DNA of 64,000 nucleotides from positions 1 through 64,000 of the forward strand of contig JASANE010028272.1 of NCBI GenBank assembly GCA_030248225.1, given 5' to 3'. The position numbers and the translations under genes were made by a program. Source of the stretch: Trileptium ribeirensis (lineage: Eukaryota > Nematoda > Enoplea > Enoplida > Thoracostomopsidae). Under the pieces are notes generated by a model. The model saw only the letters and a program-made list of their open reading frames with translations. It was not told where the DNA came from and made no database searches. Shown here piece after piece: positions 1 to 12,191 of the stretch (positions within the stretch are counted from its first letter, which is position 1; each line of letters begins with the position of its first letter).

Positions 1-1354
1 GTTTTTTATCCCCGAGATCTCTGGTAAACTGCTTTGGTCCAGGATTGTACTATTGTTGAAAATTCATAGTTGACTTTCTAATGGAATCGCTTGGTGTCAA
101 AATTGATCCGTTAAGTCGCAAAAATTTTTTGATGATCCACTGGACCTCCTAAACAAAATTGTTCTTGGTCCCTTTGATTCGCGGCAGTCGGCCTTACTTC
201 CCTGAAGCGGTACAGTACATTCGTGTAAAATTTGAGATGACCACACCATTGTATTCAACGTACTAAAAATCCATGCAGACGGATCTAATTGGCATTAAAG
301 CAAATATATAACCAAACGGATGAAACAGACTTTATTCTTGAAATCGGGTTCGTCGACTGTAAAACCCTTGATACCCAGTGAAAAGGTTCATCATATTATA
401 ACTTCTATTATATTGTAGACCCTATTTAATAAAGTCATCATTGCACAGTGTGTCGAAAAACCTATGTTTATAGACTATTCTTAATGGCTTACTCTCAATG
501 TATAGTTAAACAAATTGCGACAGGCTACACCCTGCAAGTCAATCGCCAACTATTTAGTCCCTTGAAAAGGGACATATGTCCAAATTGGACTCTAGATTAC
601 AAAGCCATCGTTTTGAGCATGCTTTACAATCTTCGCTTAGGCTCACGCCGGGGACTTGAACTGAAATCTACGGGATAATACTCAGAATTTTAGGCTGTAT
701 CTCTCGCCGGCCACTTGGTTATATAACCGATAATTCTACTGAATAATTTCCTGTCCTATGATTGTTTAATAGCAGCATAATGTAGCGTAATCATCAGTAT
801 GTCTGCGGTATATCATGACGTGCTTAATCAGTATGCTTGGGTATAACATGACGTGCTTATGCTCGTTGTGCGATGGTACATCGTGTCATATTGTAAAATA
901 GTTGACAGCTCATTTTGTAATCTAATTTTTTTAGAATGCCACGCATTTTAACAGCAACAACTTAATGTTTAGTATTTGACTTCACTGGAGTAGTAGAATG
1001 CTGTTCGAAGACACTATAGCGAAAAATAATGATGTTTCCTTTTTCGTTATGCGGATTTGAAAATTACTTGATTGAACATTTCATCTTGTCATATTTCTTA
1101 TTAGCTTATAAATTTTTAGATGAAGGTTTAGTGCAATGTACCATTTTGTGTTTTAGTATTCCTGCAAGCTTTGATGGTAAACCTCCGCGCGTTTTAGTTT
1201 CAGCCATCGAAAAGTAGGATCCTTTTTTGTCTCTCAGTGCGTATGAGCCGATAGAATACTAACAGTTTGAAAGCAGCGTATTGTTCGTGTCCATGATATT
1301 GCGCTACGGAAATGCATCCTAATTTGGCGTTGCCTGAACTCTAAATTGTTTTAG
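1..1354. other. Upstream intron or 5' flank of MAP2K7
   Basis: No further kinase exon recognised. A short direct duplication (atcatgacgtgcttaatcagtatg / aacatgacgtgctta) lies at about 795-865. The glycine-loop exon is expected upstream of base 1. Confidence 0.5.
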
Positions 1355-1462
1355 CATGAAGTGTGGATTTGCATGGAACTGATGGCGACATGTCTTGATA
1401 AACTCTACAAGCAGCTAAAATCTGGCATTCCCGAGCGAATCCTCGGTCCGATGGCCGTTTCG
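1355..1462 (+). CDS. MAP2K7: MAP2K7 exon: hinge and alpha-D/E region
   Basis: 36 codons, phase 0 at both ends. Acceptor ttgttttag, donor gtaagcc. It encodes the hinge (VWICMELM) and the [12 protein letters not shown] segment that precedes the alpha-E helix in MKK7 proteins. It is the most 5' exon I can recognise in the window. Confidence 0.9.
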
Positions 1463-4400
1463 GTAAGCCAACGGATTTGCCGTTTTATTTTAATGAAATA
1501 AATTGTAATTCTCTACTGTAGCGGATACAACTTCTATTGTGACTCAACTGGCTTCTCCAAATTGGGGGAGGTGGCCGCCCCCTTGCATTTTTCGGTGTCC
1601 TCTGGGTTCTGGAAAAAAGGTGTCCCCGTTGGGTACTGTTGGCGAAATTTTTGCAAAAAACCACAATGCACAAAAACTTCACAAAATTTTTTACAAAAAT
1701 CTCTTTATGAATTTTAGAAAAATTGATTAATTTTATCAAAAATTGGTTGCAAAGTTGCTTTTAACCTTAAGACATTTTTATGCGTTTTTGGCTGTTTATT
1801 AATTTTACCATTTTTCGCTGAAAAATATTAAATTTTGAGAATTTTTAAATTTCTACAAACAATTAAAGTCAGTGTTGCTCAGTTCAATTCCCAGTCATAA
1901 CCGGGCGACCCCTACTCACAAACCAAGGAGCCCCAGGTTGATGCCACTTAGCAAAATTTTCAGCGAACGGAGAAGCCAACTCAGTGCTATAAAATATCGA
2001 TGTGAACATCAAAGAGATGTTAATAAAAGTACAACTCCCATATCCATTTTTACATTGTTATTTAAATAATTTTTCAATATTGATTGTGTGTGTCAACGTT
2101 AATTGTATACAACCGAGAGGTGAAAGTAAAAGTCGTTTTACACTGTTATTTAAATAATTTGTCGTATTTTACTCGGGAAACGGAGCAAGCGAAGCGAGCG
2201 GAGTTTCCATTGATGGCGCTAGGGGGAAAATTGTGAAAATTTCTTTTTTTTGTCTGTCGCTGTCATTCATAAATCATTTTCGGGTGGATGGATTTTGATA
2301 AATTTTTTGTTCGATTGCAAACCTGATGATGACGTTCCCTTTGTTTGAACGCGAACAGCTCCGACCCTGTCTCCTAGGCAGAATGGCAAAACATGGTTTT
2401 AAGGGTTCTTTGCAAAATCTGGCTACACAGGTGCCAGTGTTACGCGACACAGGCTTATCATCGAAAATTCTACAACTCATCTCTTCGAGATCTACAACTT
2501 TGGTGACCATGACTTTTTTTTGCGGGACTACTCCCGGGGCCGCTGTGGGCACGAATATGGTTCGTTAACCCTTTGACGAAAATAGCTCTTTTTCAAATTT
2601 GGCAACGTTATTTCTTGTTTTCACATTACAATGGGGGCGTATCAGGTTATCAAGCACGACAGATACGAGGGTTTTGCTATATTGGCATTGTCCACAGTGG
2701 GGGACCCCCATTTTCCAAATCCTATCACGTTCGTGAGATTTTACCCCATGTCTGTCCCCTCCTCACTCGGCCGAAACCCCCTATGTGCAGCTAACTCCAA
2801 AATTTTCTTTGTCTCAAAATTTATGTTTTTTGTATGCTAAATGTTTTTTAAACATTTATTACCACTATTTATAAATATTGAACGCCGTTTTACAGCTTGA
2901 AAATACTTGCATGGTAGTAAAACTACATAAAAATATGGAAATATTTAGTATTTTTAAACAAAATTTATTCTCGCCGACTTTGAAATTTCCCTCGAGAATA
3001 AACATAGGCTAGCGTTGTGGATAGGCTAGCTACTTATAGATCCAAACCTTTTCATAAGGTTTCAAAGGTCTTTTCAAGTGACGAACACTATTTCCAAAAT
3101 TCACTGAATTGTCATTTGCCTGGTTATGTATTGCACAAAAATGGTCTAAGTAGATAAGTATTTCTGAAGGCTGAATACAATGATATTTGATTACCCAGAG
3201 TCTAGTGTGCGTATTTCGTGTCTTTTCATGGGGTTTCAATGGGTTTAAGATCAATGAACGCAATTTCCAGAATACAGTCTGTCTTTAGTTGTTTGGTACA
3301 TGGCATCAAAGATCTATATAAACGTTTTTCGAAATGCTGTATGTAATAGCTTATTTACCTAGAGCCTAACTTGCACATTTCATGGGGTTGGGTTAGTTAG
3401 CCAGATTTCCAGAATATAGACTGTCTTCAGTTGGCTGGTAATTGTCTATATAGGTTTTATAATTGGTTGAATACGAAGGTTTAGCTATCTAGAGACCAGC
3501 ACAACATTATACACTTGATGTGTTGTCAGTTGTTTTCGATGGGTTTAGGGTCGATGATGTTTTAGAATTTTTAATTGGTTCAGGATTCAAGAGATTTTAG
3601 GATGGTATGTACATCAAACAAAGCCTGTTGTAGGTGATTAAATAAAAACTATGAAACCATGCTAGTTCCATTTCACCCTCGCTTGCGGGATACTAGTGTG
3701 AATTAGTTGTTGGATTGTTTATGTAAATTATTGTATTCACATTGAATTTATCTTTTTATATATTTTTTTCGTTGGATATGATGGCATATGCGTGTTCAGC
3801 TCAGTTACTCTAGCTGGTTCGATATAGATTTCAGGTAATGTGTAGATGTTTACTTCGAGGGAATGTGTAATAAGTGAAGCTGAGGTAATGAATCCAACTA
3901 TGGCGAGCTTCCGTGGAGTTGAGGTTGAATGACATTTTTACTGGAAATTGCGGAATAGCATTGTATCTGTGTGTTGCTATGTTGCTTAATTGGAGAGTGA
4001 ATGTGGAAAAAATAGCGCATTCTATCACATCGTCACTTCCATAAATCATTCGAATGATAACATAATTTATTTAGTTTATTATTTTGCACTGTATGATGAT
4101 ATCATGAATATTACTTTCAGATCGTTAAAGCACTCAATTATCTCAAAGAAGAGCGTGGTATTATTCATCGAGGTAAGATCCCTTCAAATTATGGCATTAT
4201 TGCATTAATTATTATTATTAGTATTATTGTCCGTAATAATTCCAATGTAGTTATATAATGACAGATAATGCGGTTAATGGAATTGCATAAGACCGATTTT
4301 TGTCTCGAATTCCCAATCTTCAACCTATGAGAATTTCCCCAAGGTTAGCCGTGGAGAAGCTTGCTCTTCGGGTCAGCTGGAAGGGTACAATAGCATTTTA

Positions 4401-7400
4401 TTGTGTGCTTCATGTATTGTTTCATGTGTTTATAAGTGTATCTACTGAGAATGAAATTTCTTTAGGCTATGCTTCATTTTACGAAGCTAGAAATTTACCT
4501 GTGAGAATTCCCCATATGGAGAGGCCAGTAATGCTATGTATATGATATAGGCAGGCAAAAAATTGGCAACCGCTATCGATATTGTTTATTTTGGCAAGTT
4601 TCAGCTATGTTTATTGTAATAATTATATTTCCTTAAATTTTTTTATTTAAAGTAATTTTTGAATAAAATTAAATTTTATCATTTATAATAATATTATGAT
4701 AGATGTGAAGCCTTCGAATATGTTACTCGACTGGAATGGAACGATAAAGTTGTGCGATTTCGGGATCTCAGGCCGGCTCGTGGAATCCGAAGCTCGGACG
4801 CGTAATGCCGGTTGTGCTGCGTATATGTCGGTAAGCTGTGCTTGCGATGGATAATCTATACATTTATGTATTTAATAATATATGCATAGTAGTTATTGTA
4901 TATTATTGTCGTATGTATATTAACAAAACGTGATGTTCGGAATATTTGCGATTTTGCCATGATCATTTTACCAAAACTGGATTTTCAACGGGTTTAGGTT
5001 CAGTGAACCCGATTTCCGGCACAGTCTGTCTTCAGTTGTTTGGTTACCAAGAATTGTCTGTATAGGTTTTCTGATAGGTTGAATACCATGATTTGGTTAT
5101 CTAAAGTCCAGCAAAAATACTTGATACTTTTTTAGATGGGTTTAGGGTCGAATAGGTTTTAGCTTTTTCAATTGGTTCAGGTTTCAAGAGGTTTTGGTGC
5201 GGTATATGCATCAGACACATCCAGATACAGGCGATTAAACAAAATGATAATTTAAAAATGAACCCACGCTCGCCCAGTGTCACCTCCGCTTTTGACATAC
5301 TAGTTTCGATCAGGCAAATTGGAAATTATGTACTACTGGAGTCAATAACTTGTAAGTTTTGCTGCCATAGTTAATTGCCATAAAACGATATGATCCATGA
5401 AATAACAGGATTTTATTTCAGTTTGTTTTGGCTTCGAATTGTGTATGGGTACATATAGCAGTTTTAAGAAAGTGAAATATACCCAAACGCTCGACCCCTG
5501 TCACACTACATGTTGCAGTTTGCTGTAAAGATAAACATCACATCATATTACTGGTTTTCTGATAGGAGAACATCATCGCGGTTAATCAATCCACTAGTTT
5601 CTAAGGTTTTTCTATCTTGAATGCAAAAGCTTATTGTGTTGAAAAGGGCATTTTCCACGTCGATGTCCTTGTAATACAGTACTAATCTTTGACACTAAGC
5701 CCGGCCCACCAAAAAACGCTGAGCTAAATTAAAAATAAAAGAGCATTTTTTCCCCGCAACGGCCAACGGCATGTCACTAATACATTAAACTAATTAGTAC
5801 ATTTTTAAAAGCAAAGCAATTACCGCAGCGCATTTTTCTAATTTGACAATAGCTCGGTATTTCAATATTAGTGGCACAGCATTTTTCATCGGCAAATGTG
5901 TTTCCAATAGCCAATTAAGCATATTTTATCTAGCATATTCTTTCCCAATAATATTTTTCAGGGGGATTCTTTTTTATCATAGCGTTTTTCAAGAAAGCAT
6001 TTTCCCTACTAGTTGAATGAGCAATATACGACACCCTTATGATTAGTGTTAAGAAAGGATGTCTGGATCGTAGAATTTTAGCTGATATTCGGAAATGGCA
6101 AACAATATTTATTCCCATCACTAATCATAACAAATTTCACGGTATCGAGCACTTTTCCTTGAACCAAATTCGGTTTTGCTGTGGGTTGAGGGCCTTCTTT
6201 TATGTTTATGTTCAAACGGGTGATATAATGTGGCTAAGTTCACATTATTATAGGTTTTTTACATGTATTAATATTAGCTAGTTTAGTGCTATACACACCT
6301 ACGTTGATGCGCCACCTGATCACATGTCGAAATATAGGCAGTGAATGATTGGACCAGGACTGTAGGAAAAATATCGCCGCGTTTCAAATCTCCTGTCATC
6401 GTTTTGATATAGCAAAATTAACGAAAACCGCAAGCTCAAACATCTATTCTGCAGAGTGGAAGGCTGTCATAAGCCTGGAGTGTCTGCTTGAAGGTGCCGA
6501 GGATCGGAGCCAGTTATCACCTGAGTAGGCACTGCCCTGGCCACAGTGGGGTGGGGTAGTCTTTCGAAATTCTACCATTTTCGTGCTCCTGCACGGCCGA
6601 AACCTTCAGGTTCTGCTAAATTCATGATTTATAAGAAATGACTTTAAAATCATGTTTTTGTATAGTAAATATTTCTTAAACATTTAGTGCAACTATTTTT
6701 AATTCAAAACCACTGCTTTATAGTATGAAAATGTTTGCACGGCAGAAAAAATACATGAAAATTTGGGAATGTTGAGCATATAGGACAAAACTTTGTTATC
6801 CCATGAAATTTCAGCCCAGAACGAACGTGCCTCGCCTCCGCACTGTGGACAGGCCAGAGACAGAGCATTCCAAATGTGAACACAGCGATAAGAAAAAAAT
6901 TATGAGTCGCTAATAAAGTATTTAGAAAAGAGATAAAATAATTTTCTACATGTCAAAGTGTTTCAATGTTTCCATTTTCAGCCGGAACGCATCGAGCCTC
7001 CAAATCCTCAAAAACCACTGTACGATACTCGAGCAGACGTTTGGAGTCTTGGGATATCTCTGGTTAGTCTGTAGTAATTTTTGGTCGTATAATGTGGATT
7101 TATAGATTCGTTATGGCTTTTTTCTATGTATGATTTTTTAAATTATTCCGTGCGAAATTTATTCCTTTAACTCGTGCGCTAGTTTGTATATCGTACAATA
7201 TTTGACAAATATATGCCGACGCCATGGATCGAATACTGATCGCGTTGGTGGAAAACGGCGTACACAAACAACTGAGCTATCTGGGAGCAGTTGCTCGATT
7301 TCTTAAAGAACCTCGCAAAGCGAGCGAATAATATGATAGTAAACTTAAGGTGACCCCGCCAACCATCCTATTTTGTATTTTGGCGTAAAATTTATTCCGG

Positions 7401-10400
7401 AACGCTTTTAGTCAATTGAAATTCGACGTAAAACTGTTTGCGAACACAGCGCTCGCGATTGAAATCTAACCATTTTGTGTTCGCGAAAATTCAAGTAAAA
7501 TTACCCAAATTTTTGAGAACGAAAATTTGTCGATTTGACTGTGACGTCACTTTTGCATTAAATTTGTTCGTTACCCTGAATAATCGAAATTTAAATGATA
7601 ATAATTCTGTTTGAACACAAGTTCTAGTTTCTGGCGCTTGAATTTGATTTTGCCAATTTTCGGATAGCGAAAAACCAAATGAAATTAAGCCTACTTTCTG
7701 TAACAAGGTTTTGCGATTCGATATCGGCAATGACAAAATAGGATGGTTGGCGGGGTCACCATAAGTTTATTCACACAGCAACACACGTCGAAACATGTTT
7801 GTCGCTACAAATTCATCTGTACAACGGGTCGAATTATATGCGCTGATGCAAATTGGCGGAGTTGGGTGGGAAAGGGATAATGTATGTGGTCTTGTCGTGA
7901 GCACCTAATCTTGTGAACCCTCGTCAATTAGTGTCTTGTTTATATTTTTTCTATATTAGTGGCTGCTATGTTTTCCCGTTCGTCTGAAAATATGTCACTT
8001 CTTATGGACGGTGATGTGGGAATCATTTTATTAGAGGATGTAGGGCTGCTTAGTCATTAAATAATTTTTTGTAAAATTTGTCGGCTGGTGGCTAATTTAT
8101 GCAACATTTGATTAGAATGGCTGTATAACTTTTATCTAGGTTGTAAGAACCATCGCCTAAAATTGTCTGGAATGGGTAATTAGGTACCCGGATGAATGAC
8201 TGTACTGCTTTAAATGATTAACAATGTCGCAGCCGTGACCTCTTTACTTCAACTTTTGGTTATTTGCCTGCTTTTCGTGTTTCAGGTTGAACTAGCGACG
8301 GGTCGCTTTCCGTACGCCGACTGTCATACAGATTTTGAAATTTTAACCAAGGTCCTACAAGAAGACCCTCCAACGATCGCTGAATCTCAAGGATTTTCTT
8401 CTGATTTTTGTGATTTTGTGCGGAAATGGTATGTTCCTTTCTTCTGGCTTACGGTCGGTATGTGGTGGTCTGATTTCCTACAAACCAGATTCTTTCAAAA
8501 CTTACCTTTGCTCCAACGAATGTCTTTTGGGTCCAGACCTTAAACGCTGCGTCCAGGCTGCCAAATTTTGCCTGTATGATTTCGCGCGTTTTTGCACAAT
8601 ACAGGAACGTAATTACATAGACAGAGAATATTTACACCACCTCCAGCTGCAAGCAACTATATATGCATGTGAGCACAAACGGTTGAAAGCCTGCACTTTG
8701 AAATATAGTTTATTAGTAAACCATATGTCTCCGAAACCGAAACTTGGGTCTACGTGAAAATATTTTGGTACAAACGCACCGGTTGACCCAAAAATACATT
8801 GCTACAAACAATTAATTTGTCCCGCCTTAATTCCATCTCTCTATTTGAAAACATAATGTATAGTCAGGATGCACTCTAGTGAACAAAACCATCGCTCTCA
8901 GCGTGCTTGATAACTTAATAGACACGCGTTTGAATGCACAAAATACGCAATATCATGCGGAAATGCGAAAAGTCCAGTCCGGACAAAAATTCTTCACGTT
9001 GTATCACTAATAATGTAGGTTATCCTTTTTTCTGAATAGCTGTGGATTTAATACAAAAATTGCGCATTTTCTCAAATTTAGTGCACTAATAGACCAACAG
9101 TACTTGGAAATATGATATTTTATGTATTACGGAATATTATCAATTCATATCATGAAATTTGCTAATATTTCAATTGGCTTGTGCAGTAGTTCTACGGTTG
9201 TTGCGGCATATCTCATATCTGTGACTAAATCAGGATGCTTTACTATTATGGATTGAACATGTTATCAGCAAATGCAATATTCATTTATCTGGATTGCTTT
9301 TTGTTTTAGCCTGACCAAAGATTATCAGAAACGACCCAAGTATCCTCAGCTGCTGGTAAGAATAACGATGTTTTTATTGAATAGGTAAAATTGGGAATAG
9401 TCATATAAGCTCTTCTCGATATATCCAGTGATGACTCTGTGGAAAGTGCATAACGGAAAGTTGATGTTCCAAAAGTCACTAGCTGTATGTGCTGAACAGA
9501 TCACAGACGTCGTTGTGTTTATAACAAAATTTTTGTTTTGCTACGAAAACTATTTATTTCTAGGTATTGAGTTTTCCCCAGACGTCTCTTAGCTGTTGAG
9601 CAGTGAGTAACCGGATTTCTGGTTCCACCGAAAATTGTGTTTCGATTGCTGTTCCAGCAAAAGGCAAAAACCATACTTTAAAAATTTTGTTTAAAATTTT
9701 CCACATTTTTGCTTCATCTGTGGTCTAAACATGTAATATATACACAATGATCAAGTTCCAATACAACCAAACAAAAGAAAAGATTAACACAGCCAATTGC
9801 ATTGTGCAACGTAAGTAGGACACATAATTTCAGTACTAATATTTCATCTTTACGCGGAGTTTGTTAACACCACAAAACCAGGTCGATGCTTGTAGCAGCT
9901 ATTTCACCCATTCAGAAGTTTGCGGTGTATGTTAAAATTAAACCGGTCCAAATTGGTAACAAACTATGGATTATTTAGAAGTACTTAATTGCAAGTTCGG
10001 CTAACATAAATTGCGTCAAACATCAGCCAGTGCGGTTGTAAACTTTGTAAATCAATATAAATTAGAGTAAAGTAACATATCTGCAACGCAGCCAGAAACT
10101 GTGTTCTTGGCAATCAACTGTATATATTGGAACTGTTCGATCAGTATCACAGGTTGTCTCATTTACAGCATTCTGATCAGAAAGTCATCACCATCATCTA
10201 GCTGATGGGCACTGGTTACCTATCGCTAACCTAAACAATGTTTCCGACCACTGATCAGAAAATTATAGTATACCATATATTATTTTGTTTTGAAACCATA
10301 TAAACAATAATTCCAAGTTTGCTATGAAATTGCATGAAACACGCATGTCTAGTAAAAGGAGGTGAAAGTCATGCTTTACAAGCGCATTCAGTTTGAAGCA

Positions 10401-12191
10401 ATTTACGCAAGGTTGTATAGTGGAAGGCAATTTTTGCTCTGTGGGTTAAAAACCGACATATAGATCGAGAAGTAAACATTATTAACTTCCTTAGCCTCTT
10501 CAGTGTTCAAGAGAGGCAATAATGTCATTGCAATACATTAAGTTTCATGTAAAAGTTGTTTTTAATACATTTTATACCCACTGTACTTTCATTTCTTCCT
10601 TCATCTGTTCTAATATATATAAGTTTCCAAGACCATGTTCCGCATCCACTTTAAATGGACAGTTCCGGCTCCGGTTATTCCCTGCTGGTGAAGTATCGAC
10701 CTCTGCAAGTCTCCCTGTGGGCCTGCGCGGAGGCAAATTCAGTGAAGAGAAAGCGGGGTTGCAAGACTCACAAATTTGATCAACAGCTATTGGTAAATGC
10801 TGCAGAATGACAGTTTATGTATCATTTTCGTACCAACTACTGGCTACTAAATCAATTATAAATTTTAGAATTACCCGAGTTATCATAAGACTTCTGGTAG
10901 AGCCGAGCGGGGCGGGACGATTTCAGGAATAGGTAAGGCCAGTGGGAGAGGTTTTTAGGGTGCACGTTCAAGCCACCTATAGCGAGAACCTCGAGCTAAT
11001 GCGCGAGTAAATTTAAGGTGACCCACCAAACCATCCTATTTTGTATTTTTGGATACAATTTGATACGAAACGCTTTTTGATCAATTGAAATTCGGCGGAA
11101 ATCTGTTCGCGAACACAGCGCTTGCGATTGAAATCTAACCATTTTGTGTCCGCCAAAATTGAAGTAAAATTACCCAAACTTTAGAGAACGAAATTTTGTC
11201 GATTTGATTGTGACGCCACTTTTGCATTAAATTTGTTCGGCGAACACTGTATAATCCCAATTAAAATGATAATGCATTAGGGAACAGAATTTCTGCAAAC
11301 TGAAATCGCCCAAATTCTGTTCGAACACAAGGTCTAATTTGTGGCACTTTTGATTTTGCCGAAAAACCGAATGAAATTAAGCCTGGTTTCCGTAACCAGG
11401 GTTTGCGATTCGATATCGGTAATGACAGAATAGGATGGATGGCGGGGTCACCTTAAGTTTACTCAAGCATAATACTAGGTGCAACACCTCTTTTAGCAAC
11501 TATATATAATATTCAGCTGCTATCAGTGTAGTGCAGCCCGGTGCTCCCGGCAAATAGCAAAGCATGTGGGGCCGAATAAAGTCAAATCAACGTTGGCATA
11601 AACAGTATTTTATTTTCAAACAGTAGTGTTGTCGCATGTGGGGCCGAATAAAGTCAAATCAACGTTGGCATAAACAGTATTTTATTTTCAAACAGTAGTG
11701 TTGTCGCCATCTTAATATAATTCTACCGTGACAGGTTTAAAAGGGAGGTATATTAAGTACTGTCCGTAACTTTGCTCTGTGAACACGGCTTGTTAGGCAT
11801 CCAGAAGACTGTGCACAGTCTTTGAAAGTTGAGCTAATCATCTTTGGCGTGTTTACCAACTATCTAATGAATGTGGCGATTGGATTGTTTATTAGATGTG
11901 TTTACTACTGAATTATTGCTTTTATATTGTGTACAAATATTTTTCTTATTTCAGCAAACAGCGTTTCTGCGTCGCTACAGCGAAAATAATAACTACAGCG
12001 ACCGGAGTTGTGGTAATGACAGGGGCACGCCGAATTCTGTTGGGGTCGATGTGGCATCGTGGTTCGCCGACGTAATGACACCAACCGACGAAGACAACAG
12101 TAATCCGGCGCCATCCAGAATAGCCAATGGAACAGTTGGATTGTTTGCGACACCCACTGCAATGCCCCATACCCAGAGCTCCGACTGGTAA
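1355..12191 (+). CDS. MAP2K7: MAP kinase kinase 7 (JNK kinase), 3' seven exons, 5' partial
   Basis: Dual-specificity kinase that phosphorylates and activates JNK in the cytoplasmic stress and morphogenesis pathway. Exons: 1355-1462, 4121-4172, 4703-4830, 6982-7062, 8286-8428, 9310-9355 and 11955-12191 (stop TAA). All junctions are GT-AG and the reading frame is kept at each (phases 0, 1, 0, 0, 2, 0). The joined product starts at the hinge (VWICMELM) and carries the catalytic loop HRDVKPSN split across exons 2 and 3. It then shows DFG in [10 protein letters not shown], the activation-loop S-x-A-x-T pair that MKK7 uses for phosphorylation, AYMSPE where MKK7 usually has [21 protein letters not shown], and the C-terminal VDVASWF docking region. 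[12 protein letters not shown] and VDVASWF point to MKK7 rather than MKK4. The N-terminal docking motif, glycine loop and VAIK lysine are not seen and should lie upstream of the window. Exon boundaries are by eye; the family call is secure. Confidence 0.95.
1463..2640. other. MAP2K7 intron, first part: no gene
   Basis: AT-rich intron. At 2165-2205 there is a purine-rich cggagcaagcgaagcgagcggag stretch. Open frames on both strands at 2274-2568 overlap each other and match nothing I know. Confidence 0.5.
2640..3000. repeat. Dispersed repeat X, copy 1 (MAP2K7 intron)
   Basis: Shares with 6530-6820 the ordered motifs ccacagtggg, cggccgaaacc, tttttgta(t/-)...aaatgttt..aacatttattacca and cgaagtttgaaatttc-like ends. 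Confidence 0.6.
3030..3705. repeat. Dispersed repeat Y, array of diverged copies (MAP2K7 intron)
   Basis: Internally repeated gggtttagg(g)tc.atga, cagaatacagtctgtcttcagttg-type and tgaatacgatgattt-type motifs. The 3' part (attggttcaggattcaagagattttag ... gcttgcgggatactagt) matches 4985-5310. Confidence 0.65.
4121..4172 (+). CDS. MAP2K7: MAP2K7 exon: alpha-E helix to HR of the catalytic loop
   Basis: A 52-nt exon, acceptor ttactttcag, donor gtaagatc, ending in phase 1. It encodes [17 protein letters not shown] plus the first base of the catalytic Asp codon, so the HRD triad is completed only after splicing. Confidence 0.92.
4703..4830 (+). CDS. MAP2K7: MAP2K7 exon: catalytic loop, DFG and activation loop
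   Basis: A 128-nt exon, acceptor tatgatag, donor gtaagctg. It holds DVKPSN, the magnesium-binding DFG motif, and the activation segment with Ser and Thr spaced S-x-A-x-T, the dual phosphorylation sites of MKK7. It ends in AYMS, the start of the P+1 loop. Confidence 0.95.
4985..5310. repeat. Dispersed repeat Y, second locus (MAP2K7 intron)
   Basis: Matches 3400-3705: gtctgtcttcagttg, gggtttagggtcga, attggttcaggtttcaagaggtttt, gcgattaaacaaaa, acatactagt. Confidence 0.65.
6530..6820. repeat. Dispersed repeat X, copy 2 (MAP2K7 intron)
   Basis: Diverged copy of 2640-3000 in the same orientation. Confidence 0.6.
6982..7062 (+). CDS. MAP2K7: MAP2K7 exon: P+1 loop and alpha-F helix
   Basis: 27 codons, phase 0, acceptor ccattttcag, donor gttagtct. 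It encodes [12 protein letters not shown] followed by [12 protein letters not shown]. The Asp of DVWS is the structural alpha-F aspartate. Confidence 0.93.
7167..7880. mobile_element. TTAA-type MITE (piggyBac-like), split by a MITE family 1 insertion
   Basis: Begins TTAACTCGTGCGC and ends GGGAAAGGGATAA. The interior (gacaaatatatgccga, gaaaacggcgtac, gagctatct, aaagcgagcgaataa) matches 17056-17321. The 430-bp family 1 element is nested in it. Coordinates include the nested element. Confidence 0.7.
7340..7769. mobile_element. MITE family 1, full copy, in the MAP2K7 intron
   Basis: About 430 bp bounded by inverted repeats of at least 35 bases: TAAACTTAAGGTGACCCCGCC at the left and its complement at the right, continuing into AACCATCCTATTTTGT. 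There is no coding capacity. It sits inside another MITE (7167-7880), so it inserted later. Confidence 0.88.
8286..8428 (+). CDS. MAP2K7: MAP2K7 exon: C-lobe, alpha-F to alpha-H
   Basis: A 143-nt exon, acceptor cgtgtttcag, donor gtatgttc, ending in phase 2. It encodes [20 protein letters not shown], then KVLQEDPP and [12 protein letters not shown]. The open frame continues upstream into the intron, so a start placed at 8214 would be spurious. Confidence 0.93.
9310..9355 (+). CDS. MAP2K7: MAP2K7 exon: [16 protein letters not shown]
   Basis: A 46-nt exon, acceptor ttgttttag, donor gtaagaat. It completes a Cys codon, then encodes [15 protein letters not shown] with the invariant C-lobe Arg (KRP). 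It is too short to be found as an open frame and is recognised only by homology and splice phase. Confidence 0.92.
11008..11461. mobile_element. MITE family 1, second copy
   Basis: About 450 bp with the same inverted termini as 7340-7769 and matching interior (acgcttttagtcaattgaaa-like, gaacacagcgct, ttcgatatcgg). Slightly diverged. It lies in the last MAP2K7 intron. Confidence 0.88.
11562..11707. repeat. 72-bp direct duplication
   Basis: Two identical copies, starting gcatgtggggccgaataaag at 11562 and 11634. Being identical it is either very recent or an assembly artefact. It lies in the last MAP2K7 intron. Confidence 0.9.
11955..12191 (+). CDS. MAP2K7: MAP2K7 terminal exon with docking tail
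   Basis: 78 codons plus TAA, acceptor cttatttcag. It begins [12 protein letters not shown] and includes [11 protein letters not shown], the conserved MKK7 C-terminal region bound by upstream MAP3Ks (DVD domain), followed by a low-complexity lineage-specific tail. A Ser/Asn/Gly-rich insert separates FLRRYSE from VDVASWF and is longer than in vertebrate MKK7. Confidence 0.93.
   Translation, partial: QTAFLRRYSENNNYSDRSCGNDRGTPNSVGVDVASWFADVMTPTDEDNSNPAPSRIANGTVGLFATPTAMPHTQSSDW

Noticed and set aside
2274..2568. Overlapping open frames on opposite strands
   Set aside because: Neither has a known motif; mutual shadows in an intron.
8214..8543. 109-codon open frame starting in the intron
   Set aside because: Only 8286-8428 matches MAP2K7; the ends are intron sequence read past the splice sites.
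11871..11954. Possible start codon upstream of the terminal kinase exon
   Set aside because: The reading frame is open into the intron, but the acceptor at 11951-11954 and the phase of the previous exon place the exon start at 11955.
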